DNA of 64,000 nt from Capnocytophaga felis. Lineage in GTDB: Bacteria > Bacteroidota > Bacteroidia > Flavobacteriales > Flavobacteriaceae. Below the pieces are notes generated by a model that saw nothing but the letters and a program-made list of their open reading frames with translations, did not search any database and had not been told where the DNA came from. The DNA is taken from the NCBI RefSeq assembly GCF_009684755.1, contig NZ_BLBC01000008.1, positions 62,001 through 126,000 on the forward strand, in the 5' to 3' direction. Positions 27,319 to 37,803 of this stretch are shown here, piece by piece; positions within the stretch are counted from its first letter, which is position 1, and each line of letters opens with the position of its first letter. Position numbers and translations under genes: made by a program.

Positions 27319-30300
27319 TTAGAAAGAAACAGATAAATTACAAGTTACAATTTTAGCAAAGTGATAACCTGTATTTGCTGTAAGCCCATTGAGAGAACTC
27401 ATCGGATTAAGTCCTTTTCGTTTTGACCATAAAAATAGATTTTCTCCTGAGATACCTACTCTTATATTGTTTACATTAAGTTTGTTCACTACTTCGGAAG
27501 GAAAAGTATAGCTCAAGGATACATTTTTAAGCATCAGAGCGGTACGTGAAATTAAAAATCTGTCCGAATTTGAGTCTGCATATTGTCCTTGAGTTCCAGC
27601 GTCCAAACGAGGTACATCAGTAATATCACCTGGTTTTTTCCAAGCATTGTATAGGTCTATATGCATTGCCGTTCCGGTGTTAAGGCTTCTTCCCATAATC
27701 TGCCTATATGCTTCATCGTATGCATATCCTCCCAATTGGTAAGCAAACTGTACGCCTAAATCAAATCCTTTCCATTGTAGATTAGTTCCAAATCCTCCAT
27801 ACAAATCAGGAATAGCAGAACCTGCAAAATGCTTTTTGGCAAAATTTATGTCATTTGTATAACCTGCCAATTCTCCTTCTTTTTCGATTCCCCTAAAATT
27901 AGGGCTGTTAGGATTTGCTTGGTCAGGGAATGTTTCAGAATCAAGACGATACATTGCAAGTCCGTCTTTCGGATTTACCCCAATCCAGTCTTCAACGTAA
28001 TAGTCATATATGCTATGACCTTCCATACGTTTGTAGATAGAGTTATATACAATTCCGTTAGCTCTATTGTGCTCAGGAAGGGATACTACTTTGTTTTTCA
28101 GTATTGTACCATTGGCATTGAAACTCCATTTAAAATCGTTGGTTTTAAAAACATCAAGTGTTAAATCTATTTCTAATCCTGAATTACGCATTTTTCCGAT
28201 GTTTCTATCAACACTTGCAATACCTGTTGAAGAAGGCAGTGGGTATTCAAAGATAAGGTCATCAGACTCCTTGCTAAACCATTCAACAGTACCTCTCAGA
28301 TGATTAAAAAGACCAAATTCCAGAGCAATATCGGTACTTACTTGTTTTTCCCATACAAGATGAGGATTTCCGTAAGTTGATATTCGTAATCCTGGTATAG
28401 TGTTATTGTTACTATATGAATAAGTTGTTTGATAAGGGTAGTAACGTTGTCTTTCATTTCTGTCTATTGTAGAGTCATTACCAGTTTTTCCGTATGAAGC
28501 TCTTAATTTTAAGTTATTTACGAGAGTTACATTATCTAAAAATTCTCTTTTCAAATTCCAACCGGCTCCCACTGACCAAAAATTCCCCCAACGATTATCC
28601 GGATGAAAACGAGAACTTCCATCACGACGATATGAAGCCGAAACATCATAACGTTTATCAAATCCATATGAAACCCTACCAAAGTAACCTTCTTTTGTAT
28701 ATTTGTCAGTACGAGAAGTAATTGTTCCTAAGGTTGAATAATTAGGAAATTCGTCCACACCGGCAAAAGAGACACCTTTTTTATCCGCATTCGAATAGAT
28801 ATATTTGTATTCATAACTTTCGTGACCTAAAAGTACACTTAAGTCGTGTTTGCCAAATTCTTTTTTGTAGTCTAACAACTGATTGAAGGTTGTTGTAGCC
28901 GTTTTATAATTACTAACTTCCAGCAAACCTTCAGGTTGTGCTCCTAATATATTGTTATAACGCATTTTGGTTGTATAACGCAACACGTCATACGAGTAGT
29001 TCAAACGTAACTTTAATTCAGGTAAGAAACGAAATTCAGCAAAAGTACGTGATGTCATTGCATCTTCATCGGTAGAATATAAATCTAAATCTGCCTCGTA
29101 TATAGGGTTGTAGTTTCCTCTGAAAGGACGTTCTTGATTGTAGTCATATAATTTGTTTCCTTTGTCATCCAATATGTAAGAACCGTCTTCGTTATGTCTG
29201 TGTATGGGATAGATAGGTGCAATTGTTCTGATGAAACTAAACACATTGGAGGTGCTTGCCCCTGTTGTTCTAGGTTGCTCTCTACTTACTTTAGAATAAG
29301 ATGTATTTGTACCTAAAGAAAGCCAGTTGTTTACATCATAATTTATATTAGCTCTTCCTGAAAATCTTTCAAAGAAAGTTTTAATACGATATCCCTCATC
29401 TCTGATGTAACCTGTTGACAAGTAGGTTTTTACTTTATCGGTGTTATGCCCCACACTTACGTTGTGTTCATTTCGGATACCTGTTTTGAATAGATGTTTT
29501 TCCCAATCCAAATCATCTTCCCACAAAAGCCCTGTAATTTCCGGATTTAAACTGCCATCTGGCATAACGATAGCAAGATATGTTTCGTTTCCTGCTCTTG
29601 GATTTGATGTAAGGCTCCACTGATTGGTATTATTATCAAACTCATAAACCGATTTTATTCCGGTATATGGTTGATATCTTAAATCTTCTAAAACGTCTTT
29701 TGATGCAGCTCCTGCGGCTTGGCTATCGTTGAATTTTTGTGAATATTTATAGTCGTTAAACCACTGTTGCCAACGTAAACGATAGTGGTCCATAACTCCT
29801 ACTTTTTCATAATCTTCTTGCCCACGAGTTGAAAAACCAATACTATTTGAATATGTTACAACTGGGTTTTTTCCTTTTGTTTTAGAGCCCGATTTAGTTG
29901 TTATTAGAACTACTCCATTTCCTGCACTTGAGCCGTATAAAGAGGTAGAGGCAGCGTCTTTTAAAACTGAAATACTTTCAATATCTTGAACTGAAATGCT
30001 TGATATATTACCATTGTAAATGGAGCCATCCACCACGTAAATAGGGTCATTTCCAGCATTTACAGAGCCTATTCCCCGAATGCGTATGGTGCTTGACGTT
30101 CCTGGCTGTCCTCCCGAAAGAGTTGTTTGCACCCCTGTTGCCATTCCGCTTAAGGCACTAGTAATATTGGTTATTGGTCGCATTTCTAACTGTTTTGCTG
30201 ACACTGTTGACTGTGCACCAACCAAAGATTGTTTCTTTGCTGTACCATATGCTACAACTACCACTTCTTCAATGGCTTGTGCTTCTTCCATCAGGATTAT

Positions 30301-30582
30301 TTTCATTGTTTTGGATTTGTCCTTCCCTACAACTTTTTCTTGTGTTGAGAATCCCAAAGAGCTGAAAACAAGAATGTCTCCTTGTTCTGCACGTATCTCA
30401 AAATTTCCGTCAAAATCTGTGGAAATTCCGCGATTGCTGTTTTTAATAACAACGCTTACTCCGGGAAGAGGAACTCCTTCTGAATCAGTAACAACTCCCT
30501 TTACTGATGAAGTTTGTGCTAACAATGAGTAAGAGAAAACTCCCATCAAAAACACAAACAACGTTAAAACTTTTTCTCTCAT
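27319..30582 (-). CDS. SusC/RagA family TonB-linked outer-membrane transporter (second pair)
   Basis: A 1087-residue SusC protein. Signal peptide to about residue 22 (SLLAQ), carboxypeptidase-like domain (about 26-110, SVKGVVTDSEGVPLPGVSVVI), the TonB-box-like EEVVVVAYGTAKKQS at about 105-120, plug (about 120-245, with GMATGVQTTLSGGQPGTSSTIRIRG and ESISVLKDAASTSLYGS), then the barrel, ending CNLSVSF. The operon is only SusC and SusD. The best promoter is more than 200 bases upstream, beyond an AT-rich leader. Confidence 0.9.
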   Translation of the reverse strand: MREKVLTLFVFLMGVFSYSLLAQTSSVKGVVTDSEGVPLPGVSVVIKNSNRGISTDFDGNFEIRAEQGDILVFSSLGFSTQEKVVGKDKSKTMKIILMEEAQAIEEVVVVAYGTAKKQSLVGAQSTVSAKQLEMRPITNITSALSGMATGVQTTLSGGQPGTSSTIRIRGIGSVNAGNDPIYVVDGSIYNGNISSISVQDIESISVLKDAASTSLYGSSAGNGVVLITTKSGSKTKGKNPVVTYSNSIGFSTRGQEDYEKVGVMDHYRLRWQQWFNDYKYSQKFNDSQAAGAASKDVLEDLRYQPYTGIKSVYEFDNNTNQWSLTSNPRAGNETYLAIVMPDGSLNPEITGLLWEDDLDWEKHLFKTGIRNEHNVSVGHNTDKVKTYLSTGYIRDEGYRIKTFFERFSGRANINYDVNNWLSLGTNTSYSKVSREQPRTTGASTSNVFSFIRTIAPIYPIHRHNEDGSYILDDKGNKLYDYNQERPFRGNYNPIYEADLDLYSTDEDAMTSRTFAEFRFLPELKLRLNYSYDVLRYTTKMRYNNILGAQPEGLLEVSNYKTATTTFNQLLDYKKEFGKHDLSVLLGHESYEYKYIYSNADKKGVSFAGVDEFPNYSTLGTITSRTDKYTKEGYFGRVSYGFDKRYDVSASYRRDGSSRFHPDNRWGNFWSVGAGWNLKREFLDNVTLVNNLKLRASYGKTGNDSTIDRNERQRYYPYQTTYSYSNNNTIPGLRISTYGNPHLVWEKQVSTDIALEFGLFNHLRGTVEWFSKESDDLIFEYPLPSSTGIASVDRNIGKMRNSGLEIDLTLDVFKTNDFKWSFNANGTILKNKVVSLPEHNRANGIVYNSIYKRMEGHSIYDYYVEDWIGVNPKDGLAMYRLDSETFPDQANPNSPNFRGIEKEGELAGYTNDINFAKKHFAGSAIPDLYGGFGTNLQWKGFDLGVQFAYQLGGYAYDEAYRQIMGRSLNTGTAMHIDLYNAWKKPGDITDVPRLDAGTQGQYADSNSDRFLISRTALMLKNVSLSYTFPSEVVNKLNVNNIRVGISGENLFLWSKRKGLNPMSSLNGLTANTGYHFAKIVTCNLSVSF

Positions 30583-30799
30583 TGAAATCTTGTTTTTGTT
30601 ATTAATTATTTTTGGTAATCCTGATTACAAATTTAGAGTAACTGTCTCAGGTTTTTCTGACTTGTTTTGTAGTAGAAAATAAATGAAAAAAAATAGAAAA
30701 AAGTAATTTTAATGTAACAAATAACTGCAACTCAATGAAATTTCAACAATAAATTCTTTTGATTTAGTTTTTTATTCAAAATTTTCTAAGACAATTTTG

Positions 30800-30830
30800 C
30801 AAAGGTAGAGTATTTTTTGTTATAATCAAT
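30800..30830 (-). promoter_or_regulatory. Likely promoter of the second SusC/SusD operon, with a long leader
   Basis: Minus strand: TTG (30829-30827), 19-base spacer, TACCTTTG (30807-30800). Transcription would start near 30793, leaving a leader of about 210 bases before SusC. A second box, TAAATTTG at 30635-30628, has no matching upstream element. The gap 30583-30908 otherwise holds no gene; a small imperfect stem (GTCAG / CTGAGAC) is at about 30648-30665. Confidence 0.55.
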
Positions 30831-30908
30831 ATTTTGTAATGTATTTCAATGATTTTATATATTTTTATGATTAAATATAACAGAAAGATATTATTTGTGT
30901 GAAAAACA

Positions 30909-32714
30909 TCACAATAATTTAGAATAAAAATAAGTAAAAACCTTTTTCCCGCGATGTCCTGCAACACTTTCAAGCTCTTCAAGGCTTGCCTCACGGATGC
31001 GTTTTACGGATTTGAAGTGTTTCAGCAGCGTTTCTTTGGTTTTTTCGCCGATGCCTTCAATAGCATCTAATTCAGAAGTAATTGCGGATTTGCTTCGTTT
31101 CTGTCTGTGGAAAGTAATCCCGAAGCGATGTGCTTCATTACGAAGCTGTTGTATAATTTTTAAAGTTTCCGATTTTTTGTCTAAATACAACGGAATGCTA
31201 TCCTCCGGAAAATAAATCTCTTCCAAGCGTTTGGCAATCCCGATGATGGCTATTTTGCCTCGCAGATTCAAATCGGTCAAAGCCTTTAGTGCCGATGAAA
31301 GTTGTCCTTTTCCGCCATCGATGATAATGAGTTGAGGCAGAGGTTGTTTCTCTTCAAGCAGACGCTTGTAACGACGATAAACCACTTCTTCCATCGAAGC
31401 AAAATCGTTCGGACCTTCCACCGTTTTGATGTTAAAATGACGATAATCCTTTTTGCTCGGTTTGGCATTTTTGAAAACTACGCAAGCTGCTACCGGATTG
31501 GTTCCCTGAATGTTAGAGTTATCAAAGCATTCAATGTGAATTGGCGGAACGGACAGGTGTAAATCCCGTTGTATTTGCGATAAAATCCGATTGGTATGCC
31601 GTTCAGGGTCAGTGATTTTTACTTGTTTGAAGCGTTCTTGTCGGAAAAGTTTTGCATTTCGCAGCGAAAGTTCTAACAATTGATGTTTTTCGCCCAATTT
31701 TGGAATGGTTAAATGCAAATTTTTGGATAAAGTCACCTCAAAAGGCACAATAATTTCTTGGGAATTGGAAAAAAATCGTTCCCGAATGTCCACAATGGCT
31801 AATTCAAGGAGCTCTCGGTCGGTTTCTTCCAATTTTTTCTTGATTTCGATGGTATGAGCCCGAACAATTGCCCCGTAAGCCACCTGCAGAAAGTTTACGT
31901 AACCGAATTCTTCGTCCGAAACTATCGAAAACACATCAACATTATTGATTTTTGAACTTACAATGGTTGATTTGGCTTGATAATTTTCTAAAATATCGAT
32001 TTTTTCCTTGATTTGTTGTGCTTCTTCAAAACGAAGTTCGCTCGCCAAAACGGTCATTTCTTCCCGAAATCGTTTTAAAACATCTTTGAAATTTCCTTTG
32101 AGAATTTCAACGATTTCGGCAATGTTTTGATTGTAATCGGCTTCTGTTTGCAGTCCTTCACACGCTCCTTTACAATTTTTGATGTGATATTCTAAGCAGA
32201 CTTTAAACTTTTGATTTTCAATATTCTGAATGGATAAATCATAGGAGCAATTCCGCAGAGGATACAATTCTTTGATGAGTTCCAACAGCGTCCGAACCGT
32301 TTTTATGTTGGTGTATGGACCAAAATAAAGCGAACCGTCTTTAATCACGCGTCGGGTTTGGAAAATTCGCGGGAAACGTTCTTTTTTGACACATATCCAC
32401 GGATAACTTTTGTCGTCTTTTAGCAGGATATTGTAGCGAGGCTGGTATTTTTTGATGAGATTATTCTCTAAAAGCAATGCATCACTTTCAGTTTCTACCA
32501 CAATATGTTCAATTCGGGCTATTTTTTTGACCAAAAGGCGTGTTTTTCCCGATTCGTGTTGCTTTTGGAAGTAGGAAGACACTCTTTTTTTCAGGTTTCT
32601 TGCCTTTCCTACATACAAAATGGCATCATTTTTATCATAAAATTGATAAATTCCGGGTGAATCGGGCAAAGTTTGCAGCGTTATGTCAATAGCGGAGAGT
32701 TCCATTTTAACCAT
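30909..32714 (-). CDS. uvrC: Excinuclease ABC subunit C
   Basis: A 601-residue nucleotide-excision-repair nuclease that cuts on both sides of DNA damage recognised by UvrAB. GIY-YIG domain at the N-terminus (GIY 21-23, YVG 34-36, Arg 44), a UVR motif near residue 215 (ELRFEEAQQIKEKIDILE), the RNase H-like C-terminal nuclease (IECFDNSNIQGTNPVA, then LIIIDGGKGQLSSA), and a helix-hairpin-helix pair at the end (IEGIGEKTKETLLKHF). Full length. A second ATG at 32705 is an equally possible start. Confidence 0.96.
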   Translation of the reverse strand: MVKMELSAIDITLQTLPDSPGIYQFYDKNDAILYVGKARNLKKRVSSYFQKQHESGKTRLLVKKIARIEHIVVETESDALLLENNLIKKYQPRYNILLKDDKSYPWICVKKERFPRIFQTRRVIKDGSLYFGPYTNIKTVRTLLELIKELYPLRNCSYDLSIQNIENQKFKVCLEYHIKNCKGACEGLQTEADYNQNIAEIVEILKGNFKDVLKRFREEMTVLASELRFEEAQQIKEKIDILENYQAKSTIVSSKINNVDVFSIVSDEEFGYVNFLQVAYGAIVRAHTIEIKKKLEETDRELLELAIVDIRERFFSNSQEIIVPFEVTLSKNLHLTIPKLGEKHQLLELSLRNAKLFRQERFKQVKITDPERHTNRILSQIQRDLHLSVPPIHIECFDNSNIQGTNPVAACVVFKNAKPSKKDYRHFNIKTVEGPNDFASMEEVVYRRYKRLLEEKQPLPQLIIIDGGKGQLSSALKALTDLNLRGKIAIIGIAKRLEEIYFPEDSIPLYLDKKSETLKIIQQLRNEAHRFGITFHRQKRSKSAITSELDAIEGIGEKTKETLLKHFKSVKRIREASLEELESVAGHRGKKVFTYFYSKLL

Positions 32715-32844
32715 CGAAAAATTAAAATTTTCGGCACAAAATTACATAAATTTTACGAAAACATAACGTGTTGTAAATCAATTACAAATAATTTTTTTTC
32801 GTTGATTTTGAAAATGAAATCTTAATTCAGAATTAGAGAAAAAA

Positions 32845-33480
32845 TTAAATAAAGTCTCTTGTTAAAAAAGAAGTTAATTTATCTAATTGATAATTTTCAA
32901 AAACCGTTAAGGAATTATTTTCTAAAAGGAAGATTTTGTGACAATCTTTCAAAGTTTCTAAAATGTGAGAAGAGATGAAAACAATGTGATTTTCGGATAG
33001 CGTTGTTAAAAGTTTTTTAATGGAAAATACTGATTCTAAGTCCAATCCGTTGAAAGGTTCGTCAAAAATGTAGATGTCATATTTTTTTTGGAAAACGGCA
33101 TTGAAATAGACCTTTTTTCGCATTCCTGTTGATAATTCTTTTATCAGTAGATTTTTATTTACATCAAAAATGGGTTCTTGACTGTGGTTGATTTGAGCGA
33201 GTTTACGAAAAAAATTGTAAAATTCCCCTACGGTAAGATGCTCATAAAGAAAGGGTTCTGTAGTGAGAAAAGCAATTTGTTGCGGTAATAGTTTTTTGTT
33301 TTTATACAGAATTTCACCCTGAAAATCAGTTAAGTGACTGACGCATTTAAAAAGAGTTGTCTTTCCTGAGCCGTTTTTTCCGACAAATCCATAAAGTCCG
33401 TTTTTGGGAATTTGTAATTCGATATTTTGTAAGATAACTTTTGAACTATATTTTTTATCATTAATGTTGATAGTTAGCAT
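32845..33480 (-). CDS. ABC transporter ATP-binding protein
   Basis: A 211-residue ABC ATPase. Walker A GKNGSGKT (34-41), an ABC signature that reads LSTGM at 116-120 instead of LSGGQ, Walker B IYIFDE (136-141) and the switch His 172 (ISSH). Such signatures occur in small exporters of the CcmA/antibiotic-type class. It overlaps the upstream membrane gene by 20 bases, so the two are one transporter. The substrate is unknown; there is no periplasmic binding protein, which favours export. Confidence 0.88.
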   Translation of the reverse strand: MLTININDKKYSSKVILQNIELQIPKNGLYGFVGKNGSGKTTLFKCVSHLTDFQGEILYKNKKLLPQQIAFLTTEPFLYEHLTVGEFYNFFRKLAQINHSQEPIFDVNKNLLIKELSTGMRKKVYFNAVFQKKYDIYIFDEPFNGLDLESVFSIKKLLTTLSENHIVFISSHILETLKDCHKIFLLENNSLTVFENYQLDKLTSFLTRDFI

Positions 33481-34369
33481 ATTGTATTTTTTTGAGAGAT
33501 TGTACAGACTTATAATAAAGTAAAGGAATAGCTACCAAAGGAACTCCGTATAAAATTCCGCTCATTACAGCAAAAAACACTAAACTTTGCATTATTGTGC
33601 TTTCAAAAAAAGCGTATTTGGTTAAAATTCCCACCAAAGGAAGTGTGAAAAATATTGGAAAAACCCAAAAGTATGTAAATTCTTGAAATACAATTAAAAA
33701 AGTTAGAAAGATAGGAGTAAAAAACATCACGAAGTTTAAGAAGCCAATTTTCAAACTTTTCCATAAGTAATCTTTTCCTAAATAATTTGAAATAGAGATA
33801 TGAACACTCAATTCACGTTCAAAATAAGGTAATGAGCAGATAAAAGCAGCCAAAATCAATGAAAAAATGCCTAAATTTTGGTTTTCGTAAGCGTATCCGA
33901 TGTAAATTAAAGCTAAACACAAAGGGAAAAATAATATTAATCTGTACTTTCGGAATGAAATATGCCATTGAGGGTCAAAAATCAGGAAAGGATATTTTGT
34001 TTTGCTTGTTTTTTGTGGTAAAAATGTAATAATGGCAATGCAAATCAGATATATTAGAAGATTGCTAAAATCTTTTTTTAACAAGAAAACAAATAAAACC
34101 AAGATGTTTTCAATGCAATATTCCGTGAAGAGTATTTTTCTGTGATTCGTATAATTTCTTAGTAACTCAGTATCTTTCCTTCCCAAATGATGAGACGCAG
34201 TTCCCCAAAGAAATAAAAATAACAAAAAGAAATAATCCGTATAATGCTGAAAAATACCAAATAAAGAGAATAGAATACCTCCCAAAAGGAGACTTACCGC
34301 AAGCAAATCTCCTTTGACGAAAAACTTTCGCAAGTAAATATAAGCCAGATTAAGAGCAATTTGTATCAT
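33461..34369 (-). CDS. Integral membrane protein, probable ABC transporter permease
   Basis: A 302-residue, very hydrophobic protein with about 8-9 predicted helices, rich in Phe, Leu and Ile and with basic loops (SFRKYRL, HHLGRKD). No recognised family motif. Its start overlaps the thiL stop by 4 bases (ATGA) and its end overlaps the ATPase start, which makes it the membrane half of the same transporter by context. Confidence 0.72.
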   Translation of the reverse strand: MIQIALNLAYIYLRKFFVKGDLLAVSLLLGGILFSLFGIFQHYTDYFFLLFLFLWGTASHHLGRKDTELLRNYTNHRKILFTEYCIENILVLFVFLLKKDFSNLLIYLICIAIITFLPQKTSKTKYPFLIFDPQWHISFRKYRLILFFPLCLALIYIGYAYENQNLGIFSLILAAFICSLPYFERELSVHISISNYLGKDYLWKSLKIGFLNFVMFFTPIFLTFLIVFQEFTYFWVFPIFFTLPLVGILTKYAFFESTIMQSLVFFAVMSGILYGVPLVAIPLLYYKSVQSLKKIQYANYQH

Positions 34370-35415
34370 TCATTTTTCAACGCATTCCAGCCTTTGGCGA
34401 TAATTTCTACGGCTTCTCCCGAACGAGTAACCAAATATCTGCCTTGTTCTTTGTTTGTGATATATCCGATAACCGAAAGGTTAGGGTTACCTTTGATTTT
34501 ATCGTAATCTTTTTGAGAGATGGTAAACAACAATTCATAATCCTCGCCACCACTTAAGGCAATAGTTGTGCTATCCAGATTAAATTCTTCACACGTGCTA
34601 ATTACTTCTGGGTCAAGCGGAATTTTATCCTCAAACAAACGGCATCCCGCTTCAGATTGCTCACAGATATGTAAAATTTCTGATGACAATCCATCGCTAA
34701 TGTCCATCATTGATGTTGGCAACACACCTAACTTTTTCAGTAAAGGCGGGATATCTTTCCGAGCTTCGGGTTTAAGCTGGCGTTCAATAATATAAGAATA
34801 CATATCCAAATCAGGTTGGGAATTTGGGTTTACCTGAAACACCGCTTTTTCACGTTCCAAAACCTGTAAACCAAGATAGGCTCCTCCCAAATCTCCTGTA
34901 ACTACAATAAGGTCATTTTCTTTCGCTCCGTTACGATAAACAATTTCTTCCGTTTCCGCTTCACCAATAGCCGTAACTGAAATGATAAGTCCGCGTGTAG
35001 ATGAAGTAGTATCGCCTCCCACCAAATCCACTTTGTAAATTTCACACGCAAGCCTGATGCCTTCATAAAGTTCTTCTAAGGCTTCCAATGGAAAACGATT
35101 GGATACCGCTATGGAAACCGTAATTTGTGTAGCCTTAGCGTTCATTGCGTAAATATCTGACAAATTTACCATTACAGATTTGTATCCCAAATGTTTTAGT
35201 GGAACGTAACTCAAATCAAAGTGAACTCCCTCAATTAGCAAGTCGGTGGAAATTACAGCTTTTTTATTTTTAAAATCAATTACAGCGGCATCGTCTCCAA
35301 CTCCTTTTAAGGTGGACGGATTTTTGATTTCAAAGCTTTTTGTCAGATGTGAAATTAGCCCGAATTCTCCCAAATCGGATAAAGAAGTACGTTGTTGGTT
35401 TTTATTTTCTATCAT
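34366..35415 (-). CDS. thiL: Thiamine-monophosphate kinase
   Basis: A 349-residue enzyme of the PurM/ThiL fold that phosphorylates thiamine monophosphate to the active cofactor thiamine diphosphate. The family motifs are present: GDDAAVID with the metal-binding Asp, ISTDLLIEGVHFDL, MVNLSDIYAMNA, LVGGDTTSS, MMDISDGLSSEI and ALSGGEDYELLFT. First gene of a three-gene operon with an ABC transporter. No thiamine riboswitch is recognisable in its leader, which is only about 35 bases. Confidence 0.95.
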   Translation of the reverse strand: MIENKNQQRTSLSDLGEFGLISHLTKSFEIKNPSTLKGVGDDAAVIDFKNKKAVISTDLLIEGVHFDLSYVPLKHLGYKSVMVNLSDIYAMNAKATQITVSIAVSNRFPLEALEELYEGIRLACEIYKVDLVGGDTTSSTRGLIISVTAIGEAETEEIVYRNGAKENDLIVVTGDLGGAYLGLQVLEREKAVFQVNPNSQPDLDMYSYIIERQLKPEARKDIPPLLKKLGVLPTSMMDISDGLSSEILHICEQSEAGCRLFEDKIPLDPEVISTCEEFNLDSTTIALSGGEDYELLFTISQKDYDKIKGNPNLSVIGYITNKEQGRYLVTRSGEAVEIIAKGWNALKNE

Positions 35416-35456
35416 AAGTTAATCAAAATCAGTTTCGTGTAAATAGAATTCAGGGT

Positions 35457-35488
35457 CAAAGATAATACAGGAAACTAATTATTTCAAA
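35457..35488 (-). promoter_or_regulatory. Promoter of the thiL-ABC transporter operon
   Basis: Minus strand: TTTG (35488-35485), 20-base spacer, TATCTTTG (35464-35457). About 42 bases upstream of the thiL start. Confidence 0.72.
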
Positions 35489-35609
35489 AATATAATCGTG
35501 AAATTCAAAATACAGAAATTCTTCCGGCTCATTTTGTGTTGATAATAAGTGATTTAATTTAAAACCCATTTACATAATTTTCAATTGATTTTAAAAAGAT
35601 AAAAACAAA

Positions 35610-35720
35610 ATGAAAGGCTTTGAAACGAAGTTTTATAAAAAGATATGTATAGAATTTATTTTTCTGATTATTAGTTTTTTATGTTTGTGTTTAACGATTA
35701 AAACTGATTTTAATCAATAA
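35610..35720 (+). CDS. Possible 36-residue membrane peptide (uncertain)
   Basis: In the 435-base gap between thiL and atpD there is an ATG-started frame coding a basic N-terminus, one hydrophobic helix (about residues 12-29, IEFIFLIISFLCLCLTI) and a short polar tail. The build is that of a single-pass peptide, but AT-rich sequence yields such frames by chance. I see no convincing promoter just upstream. The rest of the gap holds the thiL and atpD promoters only. Confidence 0.2.
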   Translation: MKGFETKFYKKICIEFIFLIISFLCLCLTIKTDFNQ

Positions 35721-35759
35721 AAAAAGATTAAAAAATTTTTAGATTTACCGATAAAAATA

Positions 35760-35767
35760 TATCTTTG
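35760..35767 (+). promoter_or_regulatory. -7 box of the atpD-atpC promoter
   Basis: TATCTTTG, 84 bases upstream of atpD. The matching upstream element is weak (TTTA rather than TTTG). Confidence 0.5.
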
Positions 35768-35847
35768 CAGACAGTAGTAATTGCACATAGTTGCAATGTT
35801 TTACAGTGAATTAAAAAATCAAACAGAAAATTAAATATAACAGATAA

Positions 35848-37359
<1,512 letters not shown>

Positions 37360-37378
37360 TCTTGAAAAACAAACAAAT

Positions 37379-37660
37379 ATGAAAGTAGAAATTGTTACCC
37401 CCGAAATGATTCTGTACAAAGGAGAGGTAGAAGCTATATCTGTTCCGGGGATTAACGGGGAGTTTCAAATGTTAGAGAACCACGCTGCAATTATATCCGT
37501 TTTAACAAAAGGGTATATAAAATTGTACGGAGACATTCAACCAAAAGAAGACGTGGCTTCTCGTTTCGAGAAAGGCAATAAGAAAAGAGAATTTTTATTA
37601 GCTATTAATGGTGGCACTTTGGAATTTAATAATAACAAAGCAACTATATTAGCAGATTAA
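37379..37660 (+). CDS. atpC: ATP synthase F1 subunit epsilon
   Basis: A 93-residue protein consisting of the N-terminal beta-sandwich domain only (KVEIVTPEMILYKGEVEAI, GEFQMLENHAAII). The C-terminal helical hairpin that inhibits ATPase in other bacteria is missing, which is common in this phylum. It follows atpD by 19 bases and ends the unit, ahead of a strong terminator. Confidence 0.93.
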   Translation: MKVEIVTPEMILYKGEVEAISVPGINGEFQMLENHAAIISVLTKGYIKLYGDIQPKEDVASRFEKGNKKREFLLAINGGTLEFNNNKATILAD

Positions 37661-37681
37661 ACAATTGGATTATTACATTTC

Positions 37682-37712
37682 AAAAACAGCTGTAGATTTG
37701 CAGCTGTTTTTG
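37682..37712 (+). terminator. Terminator after atpC
   Basis: Perfect stem AAAAACAGCTG / CAGCTGTTTTT with a T-run. Confidence 0.92.
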
Positions 37713-37734
37713 TTTGTAGGATTCTGCTTGGAAA

Positions 37735-37766
37735 TTTGTATTCTATAAAAATAAATGGTAATTTAG
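37735..37766 (+). promoter_or_regulatory. Promoter of recA
   Basis: TTTG (37735-37738), 20-base spacer, TAATTTAG (37759-37766), one mismatch. I see no LexA-type palindrome near it. Confidence 0.5.
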
Positions 37767-37803
37767 CAACTCAATAAATCGAATTAAGAAAATAGTAGAA
37801 AAA

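Noticed and set aside
34300-35460. Thiamine riboswitch before thiL
   Set aside because: The predicted leader is only about 35 bases and lacks the conserved TPP aptamer elements.
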